DNA of 64,000 nt from Topomyia yanbarensis (taxonomy: Eukaryota > Arthropoda > Insecta > Diptera > Culicidae): positions 362,010,271 to 362,074,270 of the forward strand of contig NC_080672.1 in assembly GCF_030247195.1 (NCBI RefSeq), read 5' to 3'. Below are positions 44,010-55,480 of this stretch, piece by piece. The notes below the pieces were generated by a model. It was not told the origin of the DNA. It searched no databases and saw only the letters and a program-made list of their open reading frames with translations. The position numbers and the translations under genes are program-made. Numbering within the stretch: the first letter of the stretch is position 1; the number at the start of each line of letters is the position of its first letter.

Positions 44010-45320
44010 ATGACTTCCCCTGACGGCGGTTCATCTCAAGGTGAGATGGACGTCGAAATAAAATCGGCTCCCCGGCTCAAGGTATATCCGAGCTCGGCCA
44101 CCGGGCCATTTGTGATCTTCTTTCGGACCAAAGAAAAAAAGTGTTTGAATCTGTTGCAGATTTCTCGAGTTCTGACGGATCGGTATTCGGCCGTGACAGA
44201 AATATCGAAAATTCGCCCTGATAAGCTTCAGGTGGTGGTTAACAGTTCAACTCAGGCAAACGATATTGCTGGCTACGAGCCCTTTACGAAGGAGTACCGG
44301 GTTTATATTCCAGCTAGCAGGGTTGAAGTCAGTGGGGTCGTTTCCGATTCGAGTCTGAATTGCGAGGACCTGCTAAAATATGGGACTGGCTGTTTCAAAG
44401 ACCCCATGCTTAAGCCAGTGAAGATACTGGAATGCAAACGTTTGCATTCAGCATCAGTCGCAGCTGACGGGAAGAAAACATACGTCAACTCAGACTCTTA
44501 TCGGGCGACCTTCGCCGGCTCTGCCCTGCCTAATTACCTCCTTTTTGACAAGGTTCGTCTACCTGTTCGCCTCTTTGTGCCGCGGGTCATGAACTGTACT
44601 AATTGCAAACAATTGGGACACACAGCCTCCCATTGTAGCAATAAAGCCCGCTGTGGGAAATGCGGTGGGAATCATGTGGATGATTCCTGTGGTAGAGATG
44701 TCGAAAAGTGCCTCTACTGTGGGGGAAACCCACATGATCTCCCTTCATGTCCCGCGTACAAACAGCGCGAGGAAAATCTTAAGCGTTCCCTTCCGGGACG
44801 CTCTAAGCGATCTTTTGCAGAAATGCTTAAGATAGCTACGCCACCTGTCTCTACGAACATCTTTACCAACTTGTCTACTGACGAAGGCGACTGTGATGAA
44901 CCCCAGGAGGGAACATCTTCTGCTGTGCCTAGAAGTAGTAGAAAAAGTAAGAACATTTCCTCTTCCAAGCTTCGTCGTAAAGGCCAGAAGGTGTCTCTTC
45001 ATGGTCCCCCTAAAATAACTACTCAAGGAAGTACTGGTGCAAAACCGAAGCAAGTCGCTCCCGGTCTCAGTAACCTGAGCTCAGAAAAGGAGTTCCCAGC
45101 ACTTCCAGGAACATCAAAAACCCCAAGTGTTCCCATATCTCAGCCAGAGAAAGAAAACAGTGCTGGCTTAATAAATTTCTCTGACATTGTGGACCGGATT
45201 CTTACTGCTTTAAATATTTCTGACCCCCTTAAAAGCATCTTGATAAGCTTTCTCCCCGCAGTAAAAACATTCGTGATGCAGTTCACTGCGAAATGGCCCC
45301 TCCTTTCAGCGATTGAATAA
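44010..45320 (+). CDS. LINE copy 2 ORF1: gag-like protein
   Basis: A 436-residue open frame, differing from copy 1 ORF1 at about seven residues (for example A223V inside the second zinc knuckle spacer, and Q to P and R to S changes in the basic region). All three CCHC knuckles keep their Cys and His ligands. The C-terminus is changed because the deletion that removes the start of ORF2 creates a new stop (GATTGAATAA) a few codons early. It could still make an RNA-binding protein able to act in trans, which is an inference. Confidence 0.88.
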   Translation: MTSPDGGSSQGEMDVEIKSAPRLKVYPSSATGPFVIFFRTKEKKCLNLLQISRVLTDRYSAVTEISKIRPDKLQVVVNSSTQANDIAGYEPFTKEYRVYIPASRVEVSGVVSDSSLNCEDLLKYGTGCFKDPMLKPVKILECKRLHSASVAADGKKTYVNSDSYRATFAGSALPNYLLFDKVRLPVRLFVPRVMNCTNCKQLGHTASHCSNKARCGKCGGNHVDDSCGRDVEKCLYCGGNPHDLPSCPAYKQREENLKRSLPGRSKRSFAEMLKIATPPVSTNIFTNLSTDEGDCDEPQEGTSSAVPRSSRKSKNISSSKLRRKGQKVSLHGPPKITTQGSTGAKPKQVAPGLSNLSSEKEFPALPGTSKTPSVPISQPEKENSAGLINFSDIVDRILTALNISDPLKSILISFLPAVKTFVMQFTAKWPLLSAIE

Positions 45321-48300
45321 AAGGCAAAGACCTTTGCATTGCTTCCACCTACATCCGCCCTAGATATTGCGGAACTCCTCCCCGCACCGAGGCTAGTTTT
45401 AGGTGACTTCAACTCCCACGGCACGGCATGGGGTTGCCTTCATGACGATAATCGATCTACCCTACTCCATGAGCTTTGCGACAACTTCAATATGACTGTT
45501 TTGAATACGGGTGAAATGACACGGATTCCTGCCCCTCCAGCGTGACCGAGCGCCTTAGATCTGTCCCTCTGCTCGACATCGCTGCGGTTAGATTGCATGT
45601 GGAAGGTAGTCTCTGATCCCCACGGCAGCGACCATCTGCCAATCGTAATTAATATTGCTAACGGTTCAGGGCCACCGAATACAATCAATGTTTCGTATGA
45701 CCTCACACGAAATATTGATTGGGAGAGCTACGCGTCCGCGATATCCGACAAAATCGAGTGCACTCAAGAGCTTCCTCCGGAGGAAGAGTACGGTTTCCTG
45801 GCTGGCTTGATTCTCGATACCGCGATTCAAGCTCAGACTAAACGCATACCAGACGCGAACTTACGCGGGCGTCCTCCCAATCCATGGTGGGACAAAGAGT
45901 GCTCAGACGTGTACGCGGAGAAGGCCGCTGCGTATAAGACCTTCCGGGACGACGGGCTGCCAGCTAGCTACCGACAGTACGCGATGGCGGAAACGCACAT
46001 GAAGAGTTTGATAAAAACCAAAAAACTTAGCTACTGGCGCCGGTTCGTCGACGGACTAACGAGAGAAACATCGATGAGCACTCTTTGGAGTACGGCCCGG
46101 CGCTTACGAAACCGAAACAATACTAATGAGAGCGTGGAATATTCAAACCGTTGGATATTCGATTTTGCCAAGAAGGTTTGTCCAGATTCCGCCCCGGCAC
46201 AGAAGATCTACCGCGCCGCGTCCCCTCACAATAACGCGAACGAAACACCGTTTTCGATGGTGGAGTTCTCACTTGCTCTCTTATCATGTAACAATAAAGC
46301 CCCAGGGCCAGACAGAATCAAATTTAACTTGTTAAAGAATCTGCCAGACTCTGCCAAGAGACGCTTGTTGAATTTATTTAATAAGTTTCTTTAGGGTAAT
46401 ATTGTCCCTCATGACTGGAGGCAAGTGAAGGTCATCGCCATTCAAAAACCAGGAAAACCAGCCTCCGACCACAACTCGTATCGACCGATTGCGATGCTGT
46501 CCTGTATCCGAAAGTTGTTCGAGAAAATGATCTTGTTTCGCCTCGATAATTGGGTTGAAGCAAATGGCTTACTGTCAGATACACAATTTGGTTTCCACAA
46601 AGGCAAAGGGACGAACGATTGTCTTGCGTTGCTCTCAACAGAAATTCAAATGGCTTATGCTAGCAAAGAGCAGATGGCATCAGTTTTTCTAGATATAAAG
46701 GGGGCTTTTGATTCAGTTTCTATCAAAGTTCTTTCTGAGAAGCTGCACCAGCATGGTCTTTCACCGACTCTAAACAACTTTTTGCTAAACTTGCTGTCTG
46801 AAAAACATATGCATTTTTCGCATGGTGATTTATCGACATCACGAATTAGCTACAGGGCTCATGTCTAAGCCCCCTTCTCTATAACTTTTACGTGAATGAC
46901 ATTGACGAATGTCTTGTCAATTCCTGCACGCTAAGGCAGCTTGCAGATGACGGTGTGGTCTCTATTACAGGTCCCAAAGCCGTCGATCTGCAAGGACCAT
47001 TGCAAGATACCTTGGATAATTTGTCTGCTTGGGCTCTCCAGTTAGGTATCGAGTTCTCCACGGAGAAAACTGAGCTAGTCGTATTTTCAAGGAAGCGTGA
47101 ACCAGCGCAACTACAGCTTCAATTAATGGGTCAAACTATTGCTCAGGTTTCAACTTTCAAATATCTCGGGGTCTGGTTCGACTCTAAAGGAACCTGGGGA
47201 TGTCACATTAGGTATCTGAAACAGAAGTGCCAGCAAAGGATCAACTTTCTCCGTACAATAACCGGAACATGGTGGGGTGCCCACCCAGGAGACCTGATAA
47301 GGCTGTACCAAACAACAATATTGTCGGTGATGGAGTACGGGAGTTTCTGTTTCCGCTCCGCTGCGAACATACATTTCATCAAACTAGAGCGAATCCAATC
47401 TTGTTGTTTGCGTATTGCTTTGGGTTGCATGCACTCGACACATACGATGAGTTTAGAAGTGCTGGTGGGCGTCCTTCCGCTGAAAAATCGATTTTGGGAA
47501 CTCTCATATCGATTGCTCATCCGATGCGATATCTTGAACCCGTTAGTAATTGCAAATTTCGAAAGGCTTATCGAGCTCAATTCTCAAACCCGATTTATGT
47601 CCTTGTATTTCGATTACATGGCACAAAAGATCAATCCTTCTTCATACTATCCCAACCGTGTCAATCTCTTTCATGCTTCTGATTCAACTGTATTCTTCGA
47701 CACATCCATGAAAGACGAGATTCGTGGAATCCCGGATCACATACGTCCGCAAGTGATCCCAAGCATCTTTCATAGTAAATTTCGAGAAGTCGACTGCAAC
47801 AAGATGTTTTACACCGACGGGTCAAGCCTCGACGGCTCCACAGGCTTCGGTATATTCAATCAAAACCTCACCGCCTCATTCAAACTCCATGATCCTGCTT
47901 CAGTTTACGTCGAAGAGCTTTCTGCAATTCAGTATACCCTTGGGATCATTGATACTTTGCCCACCGATCATTACTTTATTGTCTCGGATAGCCTCAGCTC
48001 AATCGAGGCTCTCCGTTCAATGAAACCTAGAAAGCACATTCCATATTTTCTGGGGAAAATCTGGGAGCGCCTGCGTGCTTTGTCTGTAAGATCGTACAAG
48101 ATTACCTTAGTTTGAATTCCCTCGCATTGCTCCATTCCAGGTAATGAAGAAGCGGACTCTTTAGCTAAGGCGGGCGCTTTGCAAGGTGACATATATGAAA
48201 GACCAATTAGCTTCAGCGAATTTTTCAGTATTACTCATCAGAGAACCCTTGAAAGTTGGCAAACTTCATGGAGCAATGGTGAACTGGGAAGGTGGCTACA

Positions 48301-48662
48301 TTCGATAATCCCCCCTCCCCCCCCTATCGACGAAACCTTGGTTCAGGGGGATGGATGTGAGTCGGGATTTCATTCGCGTGATGTCTCGGCTCATGTCCAA
48401 TCACTACACGCTGGACGCACATCTCCGGCGTATTGGGCTCGTGGATAGCGGTATCTGCGCTTGTGGCAACGGTTATCACGAAATCGAACATGTTGTCTGG
48501 GCATGCACCGAGTACTGTTCTGCCAGATCTCAACTATTCGATTCCCTTCGGGCCCGAGGAAGATCACCCAATGTCCCGGTTCGAGATGTACTAGCAAGCC
48601 GCGATATTCTCTACATGTCCCTTATATACACGTTCCTCAAAACCATCAATATCCAAATTTAA
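45321..48662 (+). pseudogene. LINE copy 2 ORF2 pseudogene
   Basis: Aligned with copy 1, it has a net 314-bp deletion removing the ORF2 start and early endonuclease (after 45315), a 29-bp deletion near 45362, CGT to TGA at 45543-45545, GAG to TAG at 46392-46394, a 13-bp deletion at about 46853 that removes GLPQ from the RT GLPQGSCLS motif, TGG to TGA at 48113-48115 within RNase H, and a 7-bp C-rich gain near 48310. In RNase H the catalytic Glu block reads VEELSAI instead of VAELAAI. LADDG is retained. It cannot make functional ORF2 protein. Confidence 0.93.
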
Positions 48663-48911
48663 ATGCCCCTATCTTTTCTCTTAACATTCCCAGAAGTGCC
48701 CTCTTCCGCCTACTGTACCCCAACGATGGTTTGATACGACTCCAAGACGAGACAAAACATCTGTCGAATGAACCAACTACACGAGATCTACAGTACAACA
48801 TCACATGCGCAACGCGGTGTGTTTCCGATCCGTATCTGAGCCGTACTACGAAATCGTCTGGAGGAACCCCTGCCGACTCGAGGAAAACCGCCCGGCGTCC
48901 CAATACTTGAT

Positions 48912-49280
48912 GCATCCTTTCGAATCTGTAATACTGGCAGTTGATTCCTGATGCCGGAAACTGAAAGTTTATATACCCCCCCCCCCGTTCAGCCTTGTCC
49001 ACCCTCTCTCACATGTCTCTGATACACAGATGTATGACTTCACCCCCTTCTCCCCTTGAATATCTTCCCAAAACTTATGTGCCCCCTATCTTCTAGTTTT
49101 AGTTGATTAATCCGTTCGAATCTGTAATTCTGGCCGTTAATTCCTGATGCCGGAAACTGAAAGTTTATATCTCCCCCACCCGTTCAGCCTTGTCCACCCT
49201 CCCTCCCATGTCTCTGATACACAGATGTATGAATTCACCCCCTGCTCCCCTTGAATATCTTCCCAAAACTTATGTGCCCC
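48912..49280 (+). repeat. tandem duplication in the LINE copy 2 3' UTR
   Basis: A ~170-bp segment (CGAATCTGTAAT...CTGATGCCGGAAACTG...CCCAAAACTTATGTGCCCC) occurs twice, at about 48912-49085 and 49112-49280. Copy 1 has it once (about 9262-9440). Confidence 0.85.
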
Positions 49281-49327
49281 CACAACAGTACCACTACTTT
49301 AAAATAGCCCTAATTAATTCCCCTTAA

Positions 49328-51028
49328 CCCTTGTGAAGGCAAGCTAAAATCCTAACATTAAAGGGCAAGCCGGGCCTCTCAGGCCCGTCTAAATTCATGC
49401 TCCTTTTTGCCGTTCTCATATAGAAAGGTTATGCAATCGGTCGAAATTTCGACTTTTTAACCGAGACCTGCAGGGCCAAATCTCTTATACCATTCGACTC
49501 AGTTCGTCGAGATCGTAAAATGTCTGTATGTGTGTGTGTTTGTGTGTGTATGTATGAATGTATGTATATGGCAAACAATCTCACCGATTTTTCTCTGAGG
49601 TGGCTGGACCGATTTGTACAAATTTAGTCTCAAATGAAAGGTGCAGCCTTCCCATCGGTCGCTATTGATTTTTTTATTGTTCCGACTTTCGGTTCTGGAG
49701 TTACGTGTTGAAGAGTACAATCACACAGCAAATTTCATAGAAACTGATACCACCATGATGTCCAAATGATGCAATATATATTAAAATATGTGCAACATTA
49801 CTTGGCTTTGCATGTCTAGATCATTAATGACCCACCGAAGGCACTTGGACCACATTGGCCAGCTATGCCGGTTTTTGATGCCCCGGGGAAACTTACCAGG
49901 TTCCTAAGATAATGTCATACCTATTTCTCAGCGAATTCTTTACCGATTTTTATAAACTTGGTTTCAAATGAAAGGTACAGCATTCTCATTGGCTGCTGTT
50001 GAATTTCTAATTGATCCGACTTTCGGTTCCGGAATTACAGGATAATGAGTACGAATACGCAGCAAATCTCGATTTCAGCGTATAAGGCGATGGATGTAAA
50101 AAGGTCAAATTTTGTTCAAAAAGGTGAGTACACGGAAGATCACGTCGACTGTCGATTGGTTCTGAGCTCCATTTCGTTTAAACACGACCAATAAATGTTT
50201 CAGGGTTGCTATTAATTTCTTCTGATGCATAACCACTCCGGTTATTCATATTTTTCTGCATTAGATTCATCGTCGGAAGCAATATCATTCACATCTTCTT
50301 CCTCGCTTTGCAAATCAGTTTCGAAATCGTCTGCTGTTGAATTTGCTCGAATTTCTTCCATTATTTCAGATTCTTTGAGACGATTGAAAACATGGGCATA
50401 TCGTCTTATAGCCATTTAAATTTTTAGAACCTACAATTTGAATAATTACGACAACTATAACACAAAGAATAGACAACAAAAATAGACAATAACGACAGAG
50501 TTAGGTTAAGTTGTATCCAAATAATTGTCAAGTAGACCACAGTGGGTGAAATAAAAGTATTTATACAAAAAAAATATGACACACGTCATTATCGTATGCT
50601 ATTTTTACATTTCTTATAAAAGAAATGTATAGAATTCGCTCAAACTTTCAAGATTTTTTTCTTATAAGAAAAGGTAAAAAGATAAAATCAATCAAAACAT
50701 GAAAAATATTCCTGCTAATATGAAGATGAACTCATCAAAATGTTTTTTTCAGATAAATATTAATGTATAAAACCCGTGGTATTCCTAGTAAATATTGCAT
50801 GCACACCGGGCCTGCCAGGCCCGGCTTGCCTTTTTGTGCATGTAAAAAATTCAAACATAGCTGCGCATCACTCCATAGATGAAAATTTCACAATTCTTTA
50901 TTTTTGTTATAGATTTCAAAGCTACTTATCAACATTTCCATGCCCAAGCTTATACTGCATACACATTTTTTTGTAACAAAAAAATTGTAAGGTGCCGGGC
51001 CTCTGAGACCCGGTTGCCTTTTTGAGGG
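49328..51028. mobile_element. 1.7-kb TTAA element in the LINE copy 2 3' UTR
   Basis: TTAA on both sides (49324-49327, 51029-51032). The uninterrupted site CCCCTTAATCTTGAACC is present in copy 1 at 9521-9537. Ends are CCCTTGTGAAGGCAAG and TTGCCTTTTTGAGGG. It contains GGGCCT-type short palindromes at about 49375, 50810 and 50995. A relative of the 31953-33066 repeat is nested, inverted, near its left end (49405-49740). No transposase frame is visible. It shares ends with the 196-bp MITE at 24911. Confidence 0.88.
49405..49740 (-). repeat. inverted piece of the AGAAAGGCA repeat family
   Basis: CTCATATAGAAAGGTTATGCAATC and CATTCGACTCAGTTCGTCGAGATCG are reverse complements of the right part of the element ending at 33066. 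Followed by a GTGTGT/TATG tract and TCTCAAATGAAAGGTGCA(G/A)CCTTCCCATCGG. Confidence 0.7.
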
Positions 51029-51392
51029 TTAATCTTGAACCACTCTCTCTAGTTATTTCTAGTTAATAAGCTTGTAAACTGTTCCGCTTGGTTAATAATT
51101 AATTTCTCCTACAATCTCCCTTCTTAAAATCATAAAGTGAATTACTATACAAAGAACACACGAAATGACCCGTCCCCCAAATCTTACGAATATTATATTA
51201 TACCCTCTTTTATATGTATAAGTTAGCTGTAAAGTTTTTTTTAGTTTCATTATATAAAACAAAATAATATTGAAATGTGTAACCCCCTAGTTTTAAGAAA
51301 TTCAAAATGTAAAACAATGAAAAAATGGCACCTTTAAGCTAACGCATACGTGCCTTATCAAATAAACAAATTGAAAAAAAAAATTCAATTTA

Positions 51393-51679
51393 TATTTGAA
51401 TATTTTGTTTCCTGTGGTCCTTTGGAAATGATAAATATTCTTACTATTTTATTTAATATTTCAAATTAAAATCCTGATTAAATCCACCTAACAGTGCACA
51501 GTGGTCCAGAGCGTCAATTTTGTAGGAATTTTAAGTTTTTGCTGAAACTAAATAACTTAGCCTTGCAAAATATGTTTGGGAAAGCTGTTGTACTGCGCAA
51601 GGCTCTTTTTCTCGTCTAAATAGAAGCTAGAGTGGATCTAATTTTAGCAAGATCAAAAATTGAACTTTTGAGTGGGTCG
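51393..51679. other. flank between LINE copy 2 and A array copy 4
   Basis: Contains TTAAATCCACCTAACAGTG (similar to the start at 31953), followed at once by CACAGTGGTCCAGAGCG. The latter resembles the CACAGTG terminus but does not continue like 30862. Nothing coding. Confidence 0.35.
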
Positions 51680-52315
51680 AGCATTGATTTCATGATCGTG
51701 CGAGTGCGGGAGTTTTTAGGTTCACGCTTGAGACCGCGTTTGAAAATTTATAGGAGCTGAGACATTCACTTTATCACTGGGATGCCATCATGTTTATTAG
51801 ATCGCGGGTGTAGATGCCGGGAATGATCGCGAAGGTCTCAAGCATTTGTATATTAACGTGTTTGTCACGTGTATGTGACTTCGCATGTATAACTTCGATT
51901 TTATAATGACGGATTGTGTATTTTTGTTTGATCGCGCGCGGACCGTGAATCTGGAGCTTAATTTTTAGTGCATGATACAGATAGTAGTCCGTTTCCCCAT
52001 ATCACTTGAGTTCTAGGTCATGTCACCATGGAACGTGTTGTTTAGTGAATATGAGCGCCACTTTTTTATTGGTTCAACTGAAGGCATTAGTCCAGACTGG
52101 TAAAACTTTCGGACGTGACCGTTTCATGATCACGCGAGTGGTGGGTTAATGTTTGAGACCGCGTATGGAAGTTTAAAGATGACACGTTTACTTAATTACC
52201 GGGGTGTTTTCATGTAGGCGAAATCGCGGGCGTAAGTATATGTGAATTATTGCAATTGCATGGTCGCGTTTGTGGCCAGGTTTGTGTTATCGCGAAGGCC
52301 ACGAGCGTTTGTATC
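51680..52315 (+). repeat. A-module array, copy 4 (partial, last 1.5 units)
   Basis: TTCATGATCGTGCGAGTGCGGGAG, GAGACCGCGTTTGAAAATTTATAGGAGC and GCGCGCGGACCGTGAATCTGG align with 20130-20735. The earlier units are missing. Confidence 0.8.
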
Positions 52316-53235
52316 TATATGAGTATAGATAGCGTATAGTAGAGATATACCAATAAAAGGAATCATAACATGCCGAATAAAGAAAAAAGATGCAAAGAGC
52401 TTGACTAGAAGTGTATGAATTGAACAATACTATTTTGGTATGCATAAATAATGGAAAATCAAAATAATAGATGTACAAAAGAAACAGACTAATGAAGTAG
52501 AATAGAAAAACATATGTAACATGCAATTAAACTCGTCTAAATGCAGCAAATGTTGTATATTTATCATTAACATTAATTTATTTTACCCTAATTTATCCAA
52601 CCCGATTTTTCCGAATGAATATAACCAAATGTTCAAATTGATCACCAGAAGTATTAGCCATTATTCTATCATATACGTCAGTTCTGCATCCATTCCCTGA
52701 CCCAACTGTCACAAATACTCAGACGAATACATACATAGATAAACATACGACTAACACATAACAGTTGTATACTAGTACGAAAAACTACGATTATCACAAA
52801 GCTACAACTAATAGGTTTCTACTTATTCTACTTTATTAAATTAATTTAATTGGTATATGCACGATGACGAAGTCGACGGATAAATGGACACACAATGACT
52901 CCCTCCGTGAGCCCCGTCCACGAATACCACCAGTCCACCAATAGAACAATATTTGCAAACACGGCACACAGCAAAAGTCAATCTACGTCGATCCGCCAGT
53001 CGACCACGACACCGCGCATAGATCAGTGGTTTACCGTTGGTATGCGCTGGTGCAGAGTATGAAGCAACATATAACGAAAAAAAGGTGCATAAGCCCTATC
53101 GGTCTCCTCGATGCACCACTATCGAGGCGTAATGCAATAATCATCTTAAAGCAGTTGTTCTTTAGCGCTGATGTACGCAATTTACCTGATGATGTTTGCA
53201 ATACCGTCAAACCCCTCAACCTTGGGGAGGGGATT
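52316..53235 (+). repeat. B module, copy 4
   Basis: Colinear with 20736-21690, with a ~70-bp deletion at about 52568. Ends CCGTCAAACCCCTCAACCTTGGGG. Confidence 0.8.
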
Positions 53236-54538
53236 AAATTACATCGTGAAATTACCACAATTTAGTTACTAGTTCGTTTATTCATTGTTTAAATAGCTGT
53301 TTGTCATGATAATTAATAAAGCACGAACTTCTAAAGCCATAACAACTACGACGCCCACGAGCACCCGCTATCGCACTATACTCATTCGAAAGCTTTTAAT
53401 TTTCTCTTTCACATGAGCCCATGGTAGGTTTGTGAAAACTTGTGATAAGCTACCAAAATTTAAAAAAAGAACTGCAAATCGTGATATTTATTGACATAAA
53501 ATTTAAATAATTATTTTATAACTAGAATAATGGCATGAAGATATGCACAGCTTTCAAATAAAATTGAGAGCATGATCCGCGAAGTTTCTACAAATGCACA
53601 AACGAGGGGACCCGACTGGAAAGACTTAGATGTTGATAGTATCCATTCCATGAAGCAGCAAATATCGGAGGAATCATCATCAGAATCGGATGTAGATTAA
53701 AATAAATTATGCTTAATTTTTCAAATATATGAATATTTTTTATCAACATGAAATCAAACTATATATTTTTAAATTATCGTTTGTTAAGAAATTGATTCAG
53801 TGTCCAAAAATAACCCAAATGAAATATGAATATGGGATATGATTCCCCAATAATTTCTAGACTTTTTCAGTGGATGCGGGTAGACTTACAGCAGCCCTGA
53901 AACAGTTTATCAAAAAATATTTATTATGCGTGAACCGAACTACTGATCAGTAAAGTTATTTTTGCTAATCAATTTATGTCAAAAATGAATTCAACGTTCC
54001 AAGGTTATTCAAAAACATCTTATTTGAGGCGTTAAGACATAACAATTATTTTAAAGAAGCCTAATGAGATAAAAAGAAACTACTTCTTTTGAATTCCAAA
54101 CATAGATGCGGCGTACCAAAATTGACAAAAGAAAATTAAGAACCTTAACGACAAAATAATTATTTTTAGTCTTCCTAATAAATGCATTTTTTAATATCAA
54201 AAAGGAACTAAATGCACAAACATTACTACTAAAAATTTGAAATTCTGCGACAAAATAATTATTTTTGAGCCACCCTAATGAATGAGAATTTTTTTCTGGC
54301 ATTGTTTAATATCAAAAACGAATCTAGTGCACAACAGCTTCTTTTAAAATAATTTATGAACCGTTTCGACAAAAAATCTTTTTGAGCCACCCTAATGAAC
54401 AGTAAATGTTTGTTTGTAATGTATTTTTATATCAAAAATAAATTTAACGTATCAAAATTATATAAAACCGTTCTATTCGTACTGATACGGCAAAGTTTTG
54501 ACTTTAGTCCACCTTTTGCTCTATGCCGAACCACTGTG
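53236..54538. mobile_element. relic of the CACAGTG-ended (Transib-like) element
   Basis: Begins internally, immediately after the B module. 53240-53470 matches 31130-31370, then ~110-bp subrepeats (54052-54400), then GACTTTAGTCCACCTTTTGCTC and the terminus CCGAACCACTGTG. A short acidic-ended frame near 53569-53700 (ending EESSSESDVD) might be a coding remnant; I do not recognise it. Confidence 0.6.
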
Positions 54539-54647
54539 CTACACCACTGCACCCCTTAAAGATCCTTAAGGCTTGTCTGAGTTGTATCAGTTTTATTTAC
54601 GTATATACTAACCGCTACTAACGCTACATTTTGTCTGCGCTTTTATT

Positions 54648-55480
54648 CTTTTTTCTAGAGTTGTACTACTGGAACTGTAAAGCTATGATCTCGGAAGGGC
54701 TCCCCGAAACGGGAAATGTCATACACTAAAACACTGCTTAAAGCCAATTGCAGCGGGCCGTGATTGTGAACGTGATATTCTTTGTACGGTTCAGATATGT
54801 GGGGGCGTAGCGACTTCACGATTACGTGTATCATCGCGAAGTGCTCGAGCGTTTGTGCGTTAACGTGTTCGATCGTGTGAGCGTTTGGTTGTCGCGAGTG
54901 CTAGCATGTATGTAACATCGCGCGTATAAATTCGATTTTATAACCGTTTGTATCCAACCGCACATTCGCGTGTGTTCTTTGATGATCCCGCGCGGACCAT
55001 TCATCTCATACCTAATTTTCGGTGTACGATTCAGATGCTAGAAGAGAATGAGTTCTTCCACTGCACTAGAGTTCCCGGTCATGTCGTTATGGAAGTACTG
55101 AATAGTCAATATGAGCGTAATTTTCTTATTAGTCCAACTGAAAAGGCATGGACCTAGGCTGCCAAGATCGTAGGAAGAGATTTACAGACGTAAACGATGC
55201 ATTATCGCGCCAACAAGGGCGCTTGTAGGTTCCCGTTTGCAACCGCGTTTATAAGTTTATTAGTGCTAAGACATTCACTTAATCACCGGTGTGTTTTGAT
55301 GACCGAGATCGCGGGCGGAGGTGTGCGTTGATGATCGCGAAGGTATTAGGCGTTTGTATGTTAACTTGCGGAATGCTAGAAGAGAGTGAGTTTTCCCATA
55401 ACACTAATATTCCCGGTTACATCGTCGTGAAACGTTTTGTTTAGTGGGTTTAAGATTGTTCCAACTGGCATTTTGCCTGC
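54648..55480 (+). repeat. A-module array, copy 5 (about 1.5-2 units)
   Basis: Starts with the leader TAGAGTTGTACTACTGGAACTG, then ATCTCGGAAGGGCTCC, CGTGATATTCTTTGTACGGTTCA, ATCATCGCGAAG (about 54833) and GATGATCGCGAAGG (about 55331). No B module follows. Confidence 0.75.

Larger units (their letters stand above)
43702..51381 (+). mobile_element. I-clade-type LINE, copy 2 (full-length frame, defective)
   Basis: Starts at the same first base as copy 1 (TCATTCG) and ends with the same tail, flanked by an 11-bp duplication. It is nearly identical to copy 1, so both inserted recently on the scale of this window. ORF2 is broken by deletions and stops, part of the 3' UTR is tandemly duplicated, and a 1.7-kb TTAA element sits in the 3' UTR. 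Confidence 0.92.

Noticed and set aside
44745..45053. 102-codon antisense frame in LINE ORF1 (also at 4745-5053)
   Set aside because: It is a shadow of ORF1 on the opposite strand, kept in both copies only because the copies are nearly identical.
51501..51517. A full CACAGTG element starting at 51501 and ending at 54538, enclosing A/B copy 4
   Set aside because: The heptamer is present, but the sequence after it does not match the element at 30862, so the two ends cannot be joined with confidence.
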